A stretch of 42,938 nucleotides of DNA, taken from JACPFV01 sp038043245 (GTDB taxonomy: Bacteria; Pseudomonadota; Gammaproteobacteria; Nevskiales; Nevskiaceae). Positions 41,666-42,938 of this stretch are shown one piece after another. The position numbers were made by a program, and so were the translations under genes. The number at the start of each line of letters is the position of its first letter. Within the stretch, counting starts at the first letter, position 1. The notes beneath the pieces are model-generated. The model made no database searches. It saw nothing but the letters and a program-made list of their open reading frames with translations, and was not told where the DNA came from. Where the stretch lies: NCBI GenBank assembly GCA_038043245.1, contig JBBTCH010000007.1, forward strand, positions 1 to 42,938, given 5' to 3'.

Positions 41666-42938
41666 ATGAGCGCATCCAATCATCCCAAGACCTTCACCCA
41701 GCGCCTGCTGGAAATCGTCGAGCCGCTGATTTTCGGCCGGCGCATGGTCACGCTGGCGGTGCTGGCGCTGTTCACGGTGTACATGGGTTATGAGGCGTCG
41801 AAGACCCGGATCGACGCTGGCTGGATCAAGACCGTGCCGTTGCAGCACGAGTACATGCAGACCTTCACCAAGTACTACAAGGACTTCGGCGGCGCCAACA
41901 CCGTTCTCATCGCGCTGCAGATCCGCGAAGAATCGCCGATGAAGGACATCTACAACGAAGCCTTCCTGACCACCATCAACAAGGTCACCGAGGAAGTGTT
42001 CTTCATCCCCGGCGTCGATCGCGCGCGCGTGCTGTCGCTGTTCACGCCGAACATCCGCTATGTCGAAGTCAACGAACAGGGCCTGTCCGGTTCCGAAGTG
42101 GTGCCGTCGGACTACGCACCGACCGAGGAGATGTTCCAGCGCATCCGCTCCAACGTCGGCAAGGCCAACATCGTCGGCCGCCTCGTCGCCAGCAACCAGC
42201 GCGGCGCGCAGGTGGTGGCAGAACTGCTGGAGATCGACCCGGCCAGTGGCGAGAAGCTGTCGTACGAAGCCGTCGCCCGGCGCCTTGAGGAGATCCGCGG
42301 CCGCATCGAGAGCCCGAAGAAATACCTGCTGAAGATGAAAGAAGACCGCGCGCCGTTCAAGGCTGGCGAGACGGTCTACGAAGTGTTCAAGGATTACGGC
42401 CCGGCGTTGTTGGTCGAAAAATTCTCGGTGCAACGCACGCCCGAAGGCGAGGCCAAGAGCGAAACCTACGCGATCAAGGGACACGAATTGGTCGCGGAGC
42501 AGGTGGACAACCCGCAGTACAACCCCGACATCCAGGTCAACATCGTCGGCTTCGCCAAGGTGGTCGGCGACATGACCGATGCCTCGGTGGAAGTCGGTGG
42601 GTTCTTCTTCTTCGCGCTGCTGCTGACCAGCGTACTGCTGTGGCTGTATGTGGGTTCGTTCAAGCTCGCCATGCTGCCGATGGCCTGCGCCGTGGTCTGC
42701 GTGATCTGGGAATTCGGCGCGATCTCGCTGATGGGCTTCGGCCTCGACCCGTTCGCCATCCTGGTGCCGTTCCTGGTGCTGTCGGTATCGGTGTCGCATG
42801 GCGTGCAGTACGTGAAATCCTGGGCCGACGAAGTCGCCAAGGGCAAGAGCTCGCTCGACGCTTCGGTCTATACCTTCCGCGCACTGGCCATCGCCGGCAC
42901 CATCGCCATCCTCGCCGACGTCGCCGGCGTGGCGACGA
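41666..42938 (+). CDS. RND/MMPL-family transporter, N-terminal part
   Basis: The reading frame is open from the ATG at 41666 to the end of the window (424 residues seen of a family usually 750-900). A first transmembrane helix (about residues 28-45, VTLAVLALFTVYMG) is followed by a large periplasmic domain (KTRIDAGWIKTVPLQHEYMQTF, about 46-310) and then further helices (FFFFALLLTSVLLWLYVGSF, LAMLPMACAVVCVIWEFGAISL, FAILVPFLVLSVSVSHGVQY). This matches the hydrophobe/MMPL branch of the RND superfamily, which moves lipids or hydrophobic compounds across the inner membrane with proton-motive force. GGGGGAGAATA is the ribosome-binding site. Confidence 0.9.
   Translation, partial: MSASNHPKTFTQRLLEIVEPLIFGRRMVTLAVLALFTVYMGYEASKTRIDAGWIKTVPLQHEYMQTFTKYYKDFGGANTVLIALQIREESPMKDIYNEAFLTTINKVTEEVFFIPGVDRARVLSLFTPNIRYVEVNEQGLSGSEVVPSDYAPTEEMFQRIRSNVGKANIVGRLVASNQRGAQVVAELLEIDPASGEKLSYEAVARRLEEIRGRIESPKKYLLKMKEDRAPFKAGETVYEVFKDYGPALLVEKFSVQRTPEGEAKSETYAIKGHELVAEQVDNPQYNPDIQVNIVGFAKVVGDMTDASVEVGGFFFFALLLTSVLLWLYVGSFKLAMLPMACAVVCVIWEFGAISLMGFGLDPFAILVPFLVLSVSVSHGVQYVKSWADEVAKGKSSLDASVYTFRALAIAGTIAILADVAGVAT

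Overview
The window is high-G+C chromosomal DNA of a gammaproteobacterium. This is inferred from conserved neighbourhoods: rhlB divergent from trxA-rho, radC divergent from coaBC-dut-argB with pyrE and exonuclease III beyond, asmA-mutY-yggX, thiS-thiG-trmB, rpmB-rpmG, and yrfG divergent from cysQ. The lipid gene cluster at the right end recalls Nevskiales/Solimonadaceae-type lipid and hydrocarbon degraders, but that placement is only an inference. There is no phage, CRISPR array, replication origin or intact insertion sequence.

Layout. 1-2.6 kb: the tail of an FAD/NAD(P) disulfide oxidoreductase, an LCAT-like lipoprotein lipase and a TIGR00027-type methyltransferase. 2.6-2.85 kb: a MITE-like element with perfect 21-bp terminal inverted repeats, TA flanks and two long internal hairpins, inserted into the methyltransferase 3' end. 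2.9-7.4 kb: purD and a 1042-residue sensor kinase with 14 propeller repeats. 7.6-11 kb: rho (with a long Gly/Asn-rich disordered N-terminus), trxA and rhlB. 11-16.4 kb: yrfG, cysQ, a methionine-salvage cluster (mtnB, mtnD, mtnC) interrupted by a low-G+C membrane gene, and mgtE. 16.4-23.7 kb: rpmG/rpmB, radC, coaBC-dut-argB, a coiled-coil exported protein, pyrE, xth and an AmpG-like transporter. 23.9-27.5 kb: a leftward operon thiS-thiG-trmB-prkB-tas with almost every junction overlapping, and tRNA-Gly(CCC). 27.5-33.4 kb: a TonB-dependent receptor, asmA-mutY-yggX, and tRNA-Phe(GAA) followed by a mutated echo of its own 3' end.

33.5-42.9 kb is a nine-gene, single-strand lipid cluster: a ferritin-like diiron protein, a 116-residue orphan, a FATP-type acyl-CoA synthetase, a START-like protein, two acyl-CoA dehydrogenases, a second diiron-type protein (PF10118-like), a Ycf48-like propeller protein and an RND/MMPL transporter that runs off the window. 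Together they look like activation, oxidation and export of a hydrophobic acyl substrate. This is the best candidate for an undescribed pathway here.

A second, unexpected signal is regulatory. Eight gene starts have a TANNNT -10-like hexamer exactly 6 nt before the ATG and no Shine-Dalgarno sequence, which predicts leaderless mRNAs. Six of them form three divergent pairs whose two -10 hexamers overlap. Two of those pairs (yrfG/cysQ and pyrE/xth) have the same 17-bp spacing around the same TATGATA core. Most other genes here have ordinary Shine-Dalgarno sequences or are translationally coupled by ATGA, GTGA, TTGA or TGATG overlaps.
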